Of a DNA stretch of 64,000 nucleotides, positions 18,682 through 27,105 are shown piece by piece. The notes under the pieces were generated by a model. That model searched no databases. It saw only the letters and a program-made list of their open reading frames with translations, and had not been told where the DNA came from. Position numbers and translations under genes: made by a program. How positions within the stretch are numbered: the first letter of the stretch is position 1; every line of letters begins with the position of its first letter. The stretch comes from Pseudomonas sp. Irchel s3b2 (lineage in GTDB: Bacteria > Pseudomonadota > Gammaproteobacteria > Pseudomonadales > Pseudomonadaceae): assembly GCF_900187445.1 (NCBI RefSeq), contig NZ_FYEB01000002.1, forward strand, positions 461,511-525,510. Reading direction: 5' to 3'.

Positions 18682-19667
18682 TTAGTCCTGATTAAACTGG
18701 CTGAAAAAATTTATTTCCTCTGCCACTGTCGATTCGCCTCGTCTTACTCTGTTCATTCCGTCGAGCACTCTCATGATATCGTTTGGGTCTGCATTGTTTG
18801 GAGCATGTTCAAATACGAGTGTCATATCGCTCAATAACTCGTCATTTGTTGTAAGTGCGTAGTTCGGGGGGCGGAATAGCGAGCCAGTTTGCCTCGGGTT
18901 TGAGGGTGGTGTATTTTGGCTCGATGATCGTGACGTCGAATTGAGGTCCGATATGGGAGATCGGGTTCTTCGAGTTACTTGCATTGTGGATATCCCAACG
19001 TCAGGATGAGGGGCTCTTGTTAATTGTGCTACATCGTTTTGAACTGTCGAGATTACGGCACGCCTGAATGGATTGAGTCTGTTCGTTAAGTTTTGCGCAG
19101 CGCGCGATAGCCACCTGATACCCTCTAAAAATGACCAGTGCCCGTTTGGATCGCGCCGATTAACTGGATCCCCCACGCAATACAGATACGCATTCACCCC
19201 CCCCCCTCCCCAAACGGACTCCAACTGTCCGGGCTGTTAAACCGCATCAACACCGGGTTAAACGCCCGATAACCATTACCCAGCAAATAACACCCCGTCA
19301 CCGGATCCGGCCGTTCGCCATTGAAACCGAGCAGGCTGAGCAAGCCGTTCTCCGGCAGTCGATGGCCGTAGGGGGTATAGGCGAAGGGATGGAGGCGAGC
19401 CGTATCGAGTGCGATCAACACCGAACGCTGTTGATCAGTGGCAAGCAATTGGGTTTCCACGGCGCCACTCTGGCGCTGTTGTTGCGCCAGCAACTGATCC
19501 TCGTGTTGCATGATCGAAAGCTGCATAGCACCCCGAATCTCGGTGGCGAGGCGATCTTTCAGGTAGAAGCGCTGGGTGTTCAGTTGTGTCGGCGGCACGC
19601 AATCGACCAAGCGATCCAGTGGGTCGTAGAGGTAGCGGCAGAGCACGGACAGACGGTTCGTCGGCAT
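18682..19667 (-). pseudogene. Short Rhs-core protein, copy 2, frameshifted at a G10 tract
   Basis: The start MPTNRLSVLCRYLYDPLDRL at 19667 runs through the Rhs core to SPFGEGGG and stops at 19194. The core resumes in another frame with VNAYLYCVGDPVNRRDPNGH and continues to 18682. The break is a run of ten G (coding strand; C at 19197-19206) where the intact paralogues read GGTGGATTG or similar. Eight or eleven G would restore the frame, and eight gives exactly the family length. The tail is unlike the others: helix FLEGIRWLSRAAQNL, Ser/Thr-rich linker, PPNY motif at 18859-18870, acidic helical end. It could be a phase-variable gene, a dead gene or a sequencing error. Confidence 0.75.
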
Positions 19668-19730
19668 GGGCTGGGCTCTTTCTGAAAGGAGTGTCGATCC
19701 AGGCTTTCACTCTCGCGCAATCAGCTAAAG

Positions 19731-19754
19731 TTGCCTACTAGCAGAACTGATAGG
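19731..19754 (-). promoter_or_regulatory. Conserved motif upstream of rhs copy 2
   Basis: On the plus strand: TGCCTACT, two bases, then CAGAACTGATAGG. The same motif occurs upstream of copies 3 (21281-21304) and 4 (24767-24790), in each case 60-90 bp before the rhs start codon. Here fdhA homology begins immediately outside it, so it marks the edge of the repeated unit. Promoter, operator or recombination-site roles are all possible. Confidence 0.55.
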
Positions 19755-19755
19755 G

Positions 19756-20131
19756 CGAAACACGAAGCCCGGCGATCGTATTCAACTCCCTGATGGGCGT
19801 GGTTCGCGTGGCCGGCAAAATCGGTATCCCTGGCCTGTACGTGACCGAGGATCCAGATGCTGTGGATGCGGTTGCGAAAATGGGCAGCCTGAGCATTCGC
19901 TTCGGTCTGGGCTGGGCCAAATCCCACCGCTTCCACACCGGCCAGACGCCAGTGATGAAGTACAACCGACAACTGATGCAGGTGATCATGTGGGACCGCA
20001 TCAAGATTGCCGACATCGTTGGGGTTGAGGTGATCAGCCTGGATGACGCGCCACGGGGTTATGGCGAGTTCGATGCGGGTGTGCCGAAAAAGTTTGTGAT
20101 TGATCCATAAGTTGTTCAGTGCGGCGTAAGG
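19756..20131 (+). pseudogene. Truncated fdhA duplicate (3' third only)
   Basis: About 95 percent identical by eye to 17195-17570 of fdhA. It begins at GAAACACGAAGCCC and includes the stretch from MGVVRVAGKIGIPG to KKFVIDP. One C is missing near 19769, and GC is lost near 20106, so it ends early at IDP. It has neither the zinc sites nor the NAD-binding fold and no start region, so it cannot be an active enzyme. It is a scar of a duplication that copied the fdhA 3' end together with the rhs gene downstream. Confidence 0.92.
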
Positions 20132-20162
20132 GCTACTTTAAATATTGAGTCAAACTTGGCGG

Positions 20163-21218
20163 TTAAGTACCGGATTTTGAATCTCGACGGATTTGGTAAT
20201 TTAGAGGTGCAGGGGTGTATCGTGGCAATGTGGCTTCATCATGTAATGCGTAGAGTTTATTTAATATTCCCCTGACTTCACGAATGTCATGTTCTATTGC
20301 ACTCAAGGCGGAGATCTGTTCGGGGTCGTGTCTTAGTATCTCGAGATAGTCCATATCACCATTGGACCGTCTTATCGCTTGTTCAAATCTGAAACCTATA
20401 TCTGGCTCTCTGAGTTCCGTGTCTGGATAGAGTTTTTGATAAGAAGGAGGTGGCTCTTCTTGGTAAGAAATGTCATAGGGTGCGGTGCTTTTTCTGGATG
20501 TCTCCGAGGATATCGACGAGCGGGATAAACTTGAGATAGACGTGCGACCTGAATCGGATGTTATGGGCAAAGGTGAGGGACGTGCTAGCGGGTTCAAGAA
20601 TCGTCCGGTTTCTGTAGTGTGGTTGCTGGCTCGAGCTACGCGCGGTGTCCGCCCAAGCAAATTAAGAAATCCCTTGAACGGATTTCCAATATGCCCTGTC
20701 GGATCGACTCGGTTCATCGGATCCCCCACACAATACGCATACGCATTCAATCCACCCTCCCCAAACGGACTCCAACTGTCCGGGCTATTAAACCGCATCA
20801 ATACCGGATTAAACGCCCGATAGCCATTCCCCAACAAATAACACCCCGTCACCGGATCCGGCCGTTCGCCATTGAAGCCAAGCAGGCTGAGCAAGCCGTT
20901 CTCCGGCAGACGATGGCCGTAGGGGGTATAGGCGATGGGATGGAGGCGAGCCGTATCGAGTGCGATCAACACCGAACGCTGTTGATCAGTGGCAAGCAAA
21001 CGCGTTTCCACGCTACCGCTCTGGCGCTGTTGCTGCGCTAGCAGTTGATCGTCGTGCTGCAGGATCGAACGCTGCACCACGCCCTGGATTTCGGTGGCCA
21101 GGCGATCTTTCAGGTAGAAACGTTGAACACTGGCCTGCGCAGAAGGCGTGCAATCAACCAGTCGATCCAGCGGATCGTAGTGATAGCGGCAGAGTAACGT
21201 TTCGCCTTTTGGCAGCAT
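20163..21218 (-). CDS. Short Rhs-core protein, copy 3, with PPSY-containing tail
   Basis: 351 residues. The ATG at 21218 (MLPKGETLLCRYHYDPLDRL) matches the other copies; the longer open frame upstream runs through the shared motif. Core residues 1-176 end in VDPTGH. Tail: amphipathic basic helix (FKGFLNLLGRTPRVAR), Ser-rich linker (about 200-245), then EEPPPSYQKLYPDTE with the PPxY motif at residues 257-260 (20439-20450), and a helical, acidic end (about 275-325). No enzymatic toxin motif is seen and no obvious immunity gene follows. It lies next to the fdhA scar and converges on it. Confidence 0.75.
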   Translation of the reverse strand: MLPKGETLLCRYHYDPLDRLVDCTPSAQASVQRFYLKDRLATEIQGVVQRSILQHDDQLLAQQQRQSGSVETRLLATDQQRSVLIALDTARLHPIAYTPYGHRLPENGLLSLLGFNGERPDPVTGCYLLGNGYRAFNPVLMRFNSPDSWSPFGEGGLNAYAYCVGDPMNRVDPTGHIGNPFKGFLNLLGRTPRVARASNHTTETGRFLNPLARPSPLPITSDSGRTSISSLSRSSISSETSRKSTAPYDISYQEEPPPSYQKLYPDTELREPDIGFRFEQAIRRSNGDMDYLEILRHDPEQISALSAIEHDIREVRGILNKLYALHDEATLPRYTPAPLNYQIRRDSKSGT

Positions 21219-21280
21219 GGCCGGGTTTCCTGAATAAGGTCTTCGATTCAGGGTTTTACAGTGACGCAATTGCTGGGGGC

Positions 21281-21304
21281 TGCCTACTGGCAGAACTGAT
21301 AGGG
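21281..21304 (-). promoter_or_regulatory. Conserved motif upstream of rhs copy 3
   Basis: TGCCTACT, GG, CAGAACTGATAGG on the plus strand; one or two differences from the copy at 19731. It is about 63 bp upstream of the rhs start on the minus strand. Confidence 0.55.
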
Positions 21305-21424
21305 TCAGAAAGCGCAGAGAAAAATGAACAGCTCCGCGAGGAACATGCCGACGCATGCTAGGTCAAACCGGCAGCTTTTCCGTCCGTCAATCGGGCGGTT
21401 TTCATGGCACATGAGGATGTCGGG

Positions 21425-22012
21425 ATGAAGATTTCACGCGGTTTTGCATTGGCTTCGCTGTTGGCCCTGTTCGCCAGCCCGGTCTTCGCACAGTTCAGCC
21501 TCAGCGATGCGGTCAATGCGGTTTCGGCGATGCAGGGCGACGAGGGCAACGAGGGCAACGAGGGCGATGGTGCCGTGGCGGCGGCACCCAAGGCTGCCGG
21601 TTTGCTCAATACGCTAGGCTCGCAGCTCGACATCACCCCGGAACAGGCCGTGGGCGGTGCCGGTGCGATGTTGGGGCTGGCCAGGAACCAACTCAGCGGT
21701 GAAGACTTTTCCGAGCTGAGTAAAAACGTGCCGGGCCTCAGTCAGATTGCCGGTAACAGTGCCATCGGCGGCCTGAACGGCTTGGGTGGGCTGCTAGGCG
21801 CGGGATCGGACAAGAATGCTTTGCTCGATGGTTTGCTGGGTAACGTCAGGGACACCAACGACCTCAACAACGCCTTCAGCGCCCTGGGCATGGACACTGG
21901 CATGATCGGCCTGTTTGCTCCGGTGATTCTGCAATACCTCGGTCAGCAAGGCGTTGCCGGTTCGCTGCTGCAAAACCTCGGCGGGATCTGGGGCACCGGC
22001 ACCGGTAGTTGA
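21425..22012 (+). CDS. Secreted or periplasmic DUF2780 (VcgC/VcgE-like) protein
   Basis: 195 residues. Signal peptide MKISRGFALASLLALFASPVFA with cleavage after AFA-like VFA (about residue 22). A short acidic repeat (DEGNEGNEGDG, encoded by 9-bp tandem repeats GAGGGCAAC at about 21540-21570) precedes a Gly/Leu-rich helical domain matching the DUF2780 family: LNTLGSQLDITPEQAVGGAGAML and the NVPGLSQIAGN stretch. The role is unknown; family members occur widely in gammaproteobacteria. ATG 21425 follows GAGG. It converges with the acyltransferase gene with zero bases between the stops. Confidence 0.8.
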   Translation: MKISRGFALASLLALFASPVFAQFSLSDAVNAVSAMQGDEGNEGNEGDGAVAAAPKAAGLLNTLGSQLDITPEQAVGGAGAMLGLARNQLSGEDFSELSKNVPGLSQIAGNSAIGGLNGLGGLLGAGSDKNALLDGLLGNVRDTNDLNNAFSALGMDTGMIGLFAPVILQYLGQQGVAGSLLQNLGGIWGTGTGS

Positions 22013-22900
22013 TCAGTGGCTTTCGGCGCGCAACGCGTCGATACGCCGGTCTTTTTCGATCCAGAGCTGATTGACCCAGTTCTGGACCTTTTCCCGAAAC
22101 AGCGCATCGTTTTCATAATCGCCTTGCCACAACGCCGGGTCGAGTACGCGGGTCTTGATGTCGATGATCACCCTCGGCACGTGGCCGCTGATCAAATCCC
22201 AGAACCCCGGAATTTTCTGCTGCGGGTAAACAACCGTCACATCGAGAATCGCATCCAGTTGTTCGCCCATCGCCGCCAGCACGAAGGCCACGCCACCGGC
22301 CTTGGGCTTGAGCAGGTGGGTGAACGGTGATTGCTGCTGGGTACTTTTCGCCGTGGTGAAGCGAGTGCCTTCCAGGTAATTGACCACCGTCACCGGTTGA
22401 CGCTTGTACAACTCGCAGGCTTGTTTGGTGATGTCCAGGTCCTTGCCGGTCAGCTCCGGATTTTTCGCCAGAAACGCCTTGGTGTAGCGCTTCATGAACG
22501 GGTAATCCAGCGCCCACCAGGCCAGCCCCAGGAACGGCACCCAGATCAGTTCTTTCTTGAGGAAGAATTTGAAGAACGGCGTGCGCCGGTTCAACGTCTG
22601 GATCAGCGCCGGGATGTCGACCCAGGATTGATGGTTGCTGATTATCAGGTATGAGGTGTCGCGGTGCAGATCGTCACCGCCGCGAATGTCCCATTGCGTG
22701 GGAATGCACAGACGGAAGATCAGCTTGTCGATCTCGGCCCAGGTTTCGGCAATCCACATCACCGCCGACGAGGCGTTATCGCGAAAGTGACCGGGAAGGA
22801 GCAGTTTGAGCAGTGCGAACACCATCAGCGGCCCGAACAGGACCAAGGTGTTGAGCAACAGCAGCAGGGTAACGAAACAGCCGGTGAGCAGGCGGCGCAT
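22013..22900 (-). CDS. YihG-like 1-acyl-glycerol-phosphate acyltransferase family protein
   Basis: 295 residues, inner-membrane PlsC-type acyltransferase. N-terminal membrane segment (about 8-38), NHQSWVD (HX4D catalytic motif, about 90), FFLKKELIWVPFLGLAWWALD (about 112-132), and the EGTR substrate motif in NYLEGTRFT (about 175). These blocks and their spacing match E. coli YihG, which modifies the lysophospholipid pool. ATG 22900 is used; an in-frame TTG at 22906 is the alternative. Confidence 0.85.
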   Translation of the reverse strand: MRRLLTGCFVTLLLLLNTLVLFGPLMVFALLKLLLPGHFRDNASSAVMWIAETWAEIDKLIFRLCIPTQWDIRGGDDLHRDTSYLIISNHQSWVDIPALIQTLNRRTPFFKFFLKKELIWVPFLGLAWWALDYPFMKRYTKAFLAKNPELTGKDLDITKQACELYKRQPVTVVNYLEGTRFTTAKSTQQQSPFTHLLKPKAGGVAFVLAAMGEQLDAILDVTVVYPQQKIPGFWDLISGHVPRVIIDIKTRVLDPALWQGDYENDALFREKVQNWVNQLWIEKDRRIDALRAESH

Positions 22901-23008
22901 AAGCAACTCTTGAACGCGTGTGGGCGCGCCATGATAAGCAGCTTCGGGAGGCAGGCCAAATTGATGGTGACGAATGTTTCACGTTTGGACCATTAATCTC
23001 CTCATACC

Positions 23009-23116
23009 GATCGTTCCCACGCTCTGCGTGGGAATGCAGCCCGGGACGCTCCGCGTCCCCAAAGCGTGACGCAGAGCGTCACATGAGGCATTACCACGCG
23101 GAGCGTGGGAACGATC
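23009..23116. repeat. Composite palindromic repeat (about 108 bp), GATCGTTCCCACGC family
   Basis: Outer arms CGATCGTTCCCACGC (23009) and its complement ending 23116; inner hairpins GGGACGCTCCGCGTCCC and GACGCAGAGCGTC. It lies between the divergent acyltransferase and retropepsin-like genes. Confidence 0.87.
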
Positions 23117-23169
23117 ATCCAGACAACGGTCTAAAATCCCGCTGCCCACTTTCAAAGGAAGCCCCTTAC

Positions 23170-23676
23170 GTGAAATCTCTCCTGGCACTGCTTTCCCTCG
23201 TGGCCCTGCCAGTCCTGGCCGCCGAACCGACCCTGTACGGGCGTTACGAATACATCGCACTGCCGGAAATCGGCGGCGAAGTCCTCAAAGCCAAAATGGA
23301 CACCGGCGCCCTGACCGCATCGCTGTCGGCCAAAGACATCGAAACCTTCACCCGAGACGGCGACGAGTGGGTACGTTTCCGCCTCGCCACCAAAGGCGCC
23401 AGCAACAAGGTTTACGAACACAAGGTTGCCCGGATCAGCAAGATCAAGACCCGCTCCGAAGAAGACGAGGATGACAAGGAAACGATCGAACCGACCAAGC
23501 GTCCGGTGGTCGATCTGGAGTTGTGTCTGGGTAACGTCAAGCGCACCGTCGAGGTCAACCTCACCGACCGTAGCAGTTTCAACTATCCGTTGCTGATTGG
23601 TGCCAAGGCGTTGCGAGAGTTTGGGGCGGCGGTGAATCCGGCTCGGCGGTTTACGGCGGATAAGCCGGATTGTTGA
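23170..23676 (+). CDS. Retropepsin-like aspartic peptidase / ATP-dependent zinc protease family protein, exported
   Basis: 168 residues starting at GTG 23170 (AGGA about 10 bases upstream). Signal peptide VKSLLALLSLVALPVLA (cleavage near residue 18). The mature domain has KMDTGALTASLSA, where DTGA is the aspartic-protease-type motif, an acidic loop SEEDEDDKE, and LIGAKALREFG near the end. These are features of the PF05618 family (named zinc protease, now viewed as retropepsin-like, with RloA/RimB relatives). Substrate unknown. No ATG is in frame near the signal peptide, so GTG is the probable start. Confidence 0.8.
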   Translation: MKSLLALLSLVALPVLAAEPTLYGRYEYIALPEIGGEVLKAKMDTGALTASLSAKDIETFTRDGDEWVRFRLATKGASNKVYEHKVARISKIKTRSEEDEDDKETIEPTKRPVVDLELCLGNVKRTVEVNLTDRSSFNYPLLIGAKALREFGAAVNPARRFTADKPDC

Positions 23677-23691
23677 ATGGTGGAGGGCTAA

Positions 23692-24705
23692 TCAATCACG
23701 GATTCGGCCAGGTTCGAGTTCAAGCTTACGGGCTACCGCATTAAGCGTAGCTTGTGGGTAATTAGGGTCGGACGGGTTCATTTGTTGAATCGCATCGTAA
23801 TAGCTTGGTGGGGACGAATTTTGTGCGGCATGGAAATTAGGTGGTTGATCTACAGCTGCTTGCATAGCAACGTTTTCCTGATGATAGGTATCCCGCCGCC
23901 CGCCCTGTCGGGCCATTAACCTGTTTGCGCGATGTTGGCTTTTTAGGGAAAGCGAAGCTGTAGTCGTGGGCGATGAAGCTGTGAGCTCTGCCGAAGCATT
24001 GCTCATTGGGGCGGTTGGCGGAGTGTGTTGTGTCAAACTGTTCACCGAGGAGGTGGCAGGCAGATCAAGGGCGGACGATCTTCCAGCATTGCTTGACGTT
24101 CCATCCATCAGAGAACGACGCATTTTCGAGAGAGGGCGGCGGAACTTCAGGACGGCCTTTAATGCAGTGTAGAAACTGTGCCCCGTCTGATCCATACGAT
24201 TAACCGGATCCCCCGCGCAATATGCATAAGCATTCAACCCACCCTCCCCAAACGGACTCCAACTGTCCGGACTGTTAAACCGCATCAATACTGAATTGAA
24301 CTGCCGATACCCATTACCCAAATGATAATGCCCGGTCACCGGATCCGACCGTTCGCCGTTGAACCCCAGCAAACTGAGCAAACCATTTAATGGGCGATGG
24401 CCGTAGGGCGTGTAGGCGAAGGCGTGAGGCGAAGTCGCATCAAGCGCGTGTAATACCGAACGCTGCTGATCAGTCGTTAGTAAAGTGGTATCAACCTTAG
24501 GCCCCTCGCAATGCCGCTGCGCCAACAACTGGTCTTCGTGCTGCACGATGCTGCGTTGCACCGTGTCTTGAATTTCAGTGGTCAGGCGACTTTTGCAGTA
24601 AAAGCGCTGGATAACAGCCTGTTCGACAGGGGCACTACCGGCCTGGCGATCGAGTGGGTCGTAGTGGTAGCGACACAATAGTGTTGTGTGAGGGGAGGCA
24701 GGCAT
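23692..24705 (-). CDS. Short Rhs-core protein, copy 4, with PPSY-containing tail
   Basis: 337 residues. Core 1-176: LCRYHYDPLDRQAG, LLGFNGERSDPVTGHYHLG, FNSPDSWSPFGEGG, MDQTGH. It is more diverged than copies 1-3 (for example QFNSVL for AFNPVL). Tail: basic amphipathic helix (YTALKAVLKFRRPLSKMRR), Ser/Thr/Pro-rich linker (about 200-255), NSSPPSYYDAIQQ with PPxY at residues 299-302 (23800-23811), and a short helical end. It is separated from the other three copies by three unrelated genes. No immunity-like partner is seen. Confidence 0.75.
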   Translation of the reverse strand: MPASPHTTLLCRYHYDPLDRQAGSAPVEQAVIQRFYCKSRLTTEIQDTVQRSIVQHEDQLLAQRHCEGPKVDTTLLTTDQQRSVLHALDATSPHAFAYTPYGHRPLNGLLSLLGFNGERSDPVTGHYHLGNGYRQFNSVLMRFNSPDSWSPFGEGGLNAYAYCAGDPVNRMDQTGHSFYTALKAVLKFRRPLSKMRRSLMDGTSSNAGRSSALDLPATSSVNSLTQHTPPTAPMSNASAELTASSPTTTASLSLKSQHRANRLMARQGGRRDTYHQENVAMQAAVDQPPNFHAAQNSSPPSYYDAIQQMNPSDPNYPQATLNAVARKLELEPGRIRD

Positions 24706-24766
24706 TTGATAGCGCTCCGTGCAGAATCCAAAAGCTGTTCCTTTAGCATCGTTGCTTTTTCAGCCA

Positions 24767-24790
24767 TTGCCTACTATCAGAACTGCTAGG
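24767..24790 (-). promoter_or_regulatory. Conserved motif upstream of rhs copy 4
   Basis: TGCCTACT, AT, CAGAACTGCTAGG on the plus strand, the same motif as at 19731 and 21281, about 62 bp upstream of the rhs start. It also lies in the gap before creB. Confidence 0.5.
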
Positions 24791-24884
24791 TACTACAGAC
24801 CCCTCCGCAATTTAACTCCGTCGGATTGACGCCGATTCCCCCTTGAGTCACCGTTCGCCCATTCCACTGCCGCCCTCGGACGCC

Positions 24885-25565
24885 ATGCCCCATATCCTGA
24901 TTGTCGAAGACGAAGCGGCGATTGCCGACACCCTGATTTTCGCCTTGCAGGGCGAGGGCTTCACCACCACCTGGTTGAGCCTTGGCGCGGCGGCGCTCGA
25001 ACATCAGCGCACCACGCCGGCCGACCTGATCATTCTCGACATCGGCTTGCCAGACATCAGCGGCTTCGAGACCTGTAAGCAGTTGCGGCGTTTCAGCGAG
25101 GTGCCGGTGATTTTCCTCAGCGCCCGTAATGCAGAGATCGACCGCGTGGTCGGCCTGGAGATTGGCGCCGACGACTACGTGGTCAAACCGTTCAGCCCTC
25201 GAGAAGTGGCGGCGCGGGTCCGGGCGATTCTCAAGCGCATGGCGCCACGAGCGGTGGGGGAGGCGGCGTCAGCGTTGTTTCGCATCGATAACGAACGGGT
25301 GCAGATCAGCTATCGCAGTCAGCCGCTGAGCCTGACTCGCCATGAGTTTCGTTTGCTGCAATGCCTGCTGGAACAACCCGAGCGAGTCTTCAGCCGCGAG
25401 CAATTGCTCGATGCATTGGGCGTGGCCGCCGATGCCGGTTACGAGCGCAGCATCGACAGCCACATTAAAAGCGTGCGCGCCAAATTGCGCCTGGTGAAAG
25501 CCGATGCCGAGCCGATCCAGACCCACCGCGGCCTCGGTTACAGCTACAGCCCGGGGCACAGCTGA
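24885..25565 (+). CDS. creB: Response regulator CreB (OmpR family)
   Basis: 226 residues. Receiver domain with the acidic pair VEDEAA (about 9-10), phosphorylated Asp in ILDIGLPD (about 52), and the conserved Lys in VVKPFSPRE (about 101); winged-helix DNA-binding domain from about 130 (LTRHEFRLLQCLL, ERSIDSHIKSVRAKL, HRGLGYSY). ATG 24885 gives the family start MPHILIVEDE. It overlaps creC by one base (TGATG). Identification as CreB rests on the creC and creD neighbours and the sequence. In Pseudomonas CreBC links to beta-lactam response and biofilm. Confidence 0.92.
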   Translation: MPHILIVEDEAAIADTLIFALQGEGFTTTWLSLGAAALEHQRTTPADLIILDIGLPDISGFETCKQLRRFSEVPVIFLSARNAEIDRVVGLEIGADDYVVKPFSPREVAARVRAILKRMAPRAVGEAASALFRIDNERVQISYRSQPLSLTRHEFRLLQCLLEQPERVFSREQLLDALGVAADAGYERSIDSHIKSVRAKLRLVKADAEPIQTHRGLGYSYSPGHS

Positions 25566-26983
25566 TGCCCCTGGGGATCCGGATTTTTCTGGTCTACGTG
25601 CTGTTCATCGGCCTGACCGGTTACTTCGTGCTTAACACCGTGATGGAAGAAATCCGCCCCGGCGTGCGTCAGTCCACCGAAGAAACCCTGGTGGACACCG
25701 CCAACCTGATGGCCGAGATCCTGCGCGACGACTTCAAGGCCGGCACCCTCAGCCAGAATCGCTGGCCCGAGCTGCTCAAGGCTTACGGCGAACGGCAACC
25801 GAAGGCGAATATCTGGGGAATGCCGAAGAATCAGGTCAACCATCGGATTTACGTCACCGATGCCAAGGGCATTGTGGTGCTGGATTCCAGCGGCATTGCG
25901 GTGGGCCAGGACTACTCGCGCTGGAATGACGTCTACCTGACTTTGCGTGGCGAATACGGCGCTCGTTCGACGCGCAGCAACCCGGACGACTCGAACACGT
26001 CGGTGATGCACGTTGGCGCGCCGATTCGTGACAACGGCCAGATCATCGGTGTGGTGACGGTGGCCAAGCCCAACAGCTCGCTGCAGCCCTACGTTGATCG
26101 CACTGAGCGGCGATTGCTGATTTATGGCGCCGGGCTGATCGGTCTCGGTTTGTTGTTCGGCGCGTTGTTGTCCTGGTGGCTGAGTGCGGCGCTGCGGCGA
26201 TTGACGGCTTATGCCCAGGCAGTCAGCGAAGGCCGGCGGGTCGAGGTGCCGCATTATCGGGGCGGCGAGTTGGAGCAACTGGCTACGGCGGTGGAGCAGA
26301 TGCGTACCCAGCTCGAGGGCAAAGCCTACGTCGAGCGGTATGTGCATACACTGACCCATGAATTGAAAAGCCCGTTGGCGGCGATTCGTGGGGCGGCGGA
26401 GTTACTGCAAGGCGAGATGCCGTTGGCTCAGCAGCAGCGTTTCGTCAGCAACATCGACAGCGAAAGTGCGCGCATGCAGCAGTTGATTGAACGACTGTTG
26501 AACCTGGCGCAGGTCGAACAGCGTCAAGGGCTGGAAGAGCGGGTGGCGGTGCCGTTGGCGGGTTTGGTAGAGGAGCTGTTGAGCGCGCAGGCTGCGCGAA
26601 TCGAAGGCAAGCAGTTGCGTGTGGAACAGCGGATTGCAGCGGATCTGAACTTGCTCGGCGAGCCGTTTCTGTTGCGCCAGGCGCTGGGTAATCTGCTGGA
26701 GAATGCGTTGGATTTCACCCCGGCTCAGGGCTTGCTGCGATTCAGTGCCGAACGAGTCGGCGAGCAGATTGAGTTCAGGCTGTTCAACCAGGCCGAGGCG
26801 ATTCCCGACTATGCACTGCCGCGTTTGAGCGAGCGCTTCTACTCACTGCCGCGTCCGGACAGTGGGCGTAAAAGTACGGGGTTGGGGCTTAACTTCGTTG
26901 AGGAGGTGGTCAAGTTGCATGGCGGTGCGATGAGTATCGGTAATGTCGACGGCGGTGTTGAAGTCAAATTGAGCTTGCCTTAG
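25565..26983 (+). CDS. creC: Sensor histidine kinase CreC
   Basis: 472 residues. N-terminal membrane segment (about 5-28), periplasmic CACHE-like sensor region with DAKGIVVLDSSGIAVGQDYSRWND (about 97-120), second membrane segment (about 182-205), HAMP, HisKA with the phosphorylated His in LTHELKSPLAAIRG (about 265), then HATPase with N box (LGNLLENALDFTP) and G boxes (STGLGLNFVEEV). Translationally coupled to creB. It ends about 200 bp before creD. Confidence 0.93.
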   Translation: MPLGIRIFLVYVLFIGLTGYFVLNTVMEEIRPGVRQSTEETLVDTANLMAEILRDDFKAGTLSQNRWPELLKAYGERQPKANIWGMPKNQVNHRIYVTDAKGIVVLDSSGIAVGQDYSRWNDVYLTLRGEYGARSTRSNPDDSNTSVMHVGAPIRDNGQIIGVVTVAKPNSSLQPYVDRTERRLLIYGAGLIGLGLLFGALLSWWLSAALRRLTAYAQAVSEGRRVEVPHYRGGELEQLATAVEQMRTQLEGKAYVERYVHTLTHELKSPLAAIRGAAELLQGEMPLAQQQRFVSNIDSESARMQQLIERLLNLAQVEQRQGLEERVAVPLAGLVEELLSAQAARIEGKQLRVEQRIAADLNLLGEPFLLRQALGNLLENALDFTPAQGLLRFSAERVGEQIEFRLFNQAEAIPDYALPRLSERFYSLPRPDSGRKSTGLGLNFVEEVVKLHGGAMSIGNVDGGVEVKLSLP

Positions 26984-26998
26984 GACCGAGTCGCGGCA

Positions 26999-27092
26999 TT
27001 CGCGAGCAAGCTCGCTCGCACACTGGATCTGCGTCGTTGCACAAAAAAAATGATAAACACAAAACTCATGTAGGAGCGAGCTTGCTCGCGAA
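26999..27092. repeat. REP pair between creC and creD
   Basis: TTCGCGAGCAAGCTCGCTCG (left) and TGTAGGAGCGAGCTTGCTCGCGAA-type complement (right), about 45 bp apart. It separates creBC from the creD promoter region. Confidence 0.85.
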
Positions 27093-27105
27093 GAGCGGCC
27101 CAGTC

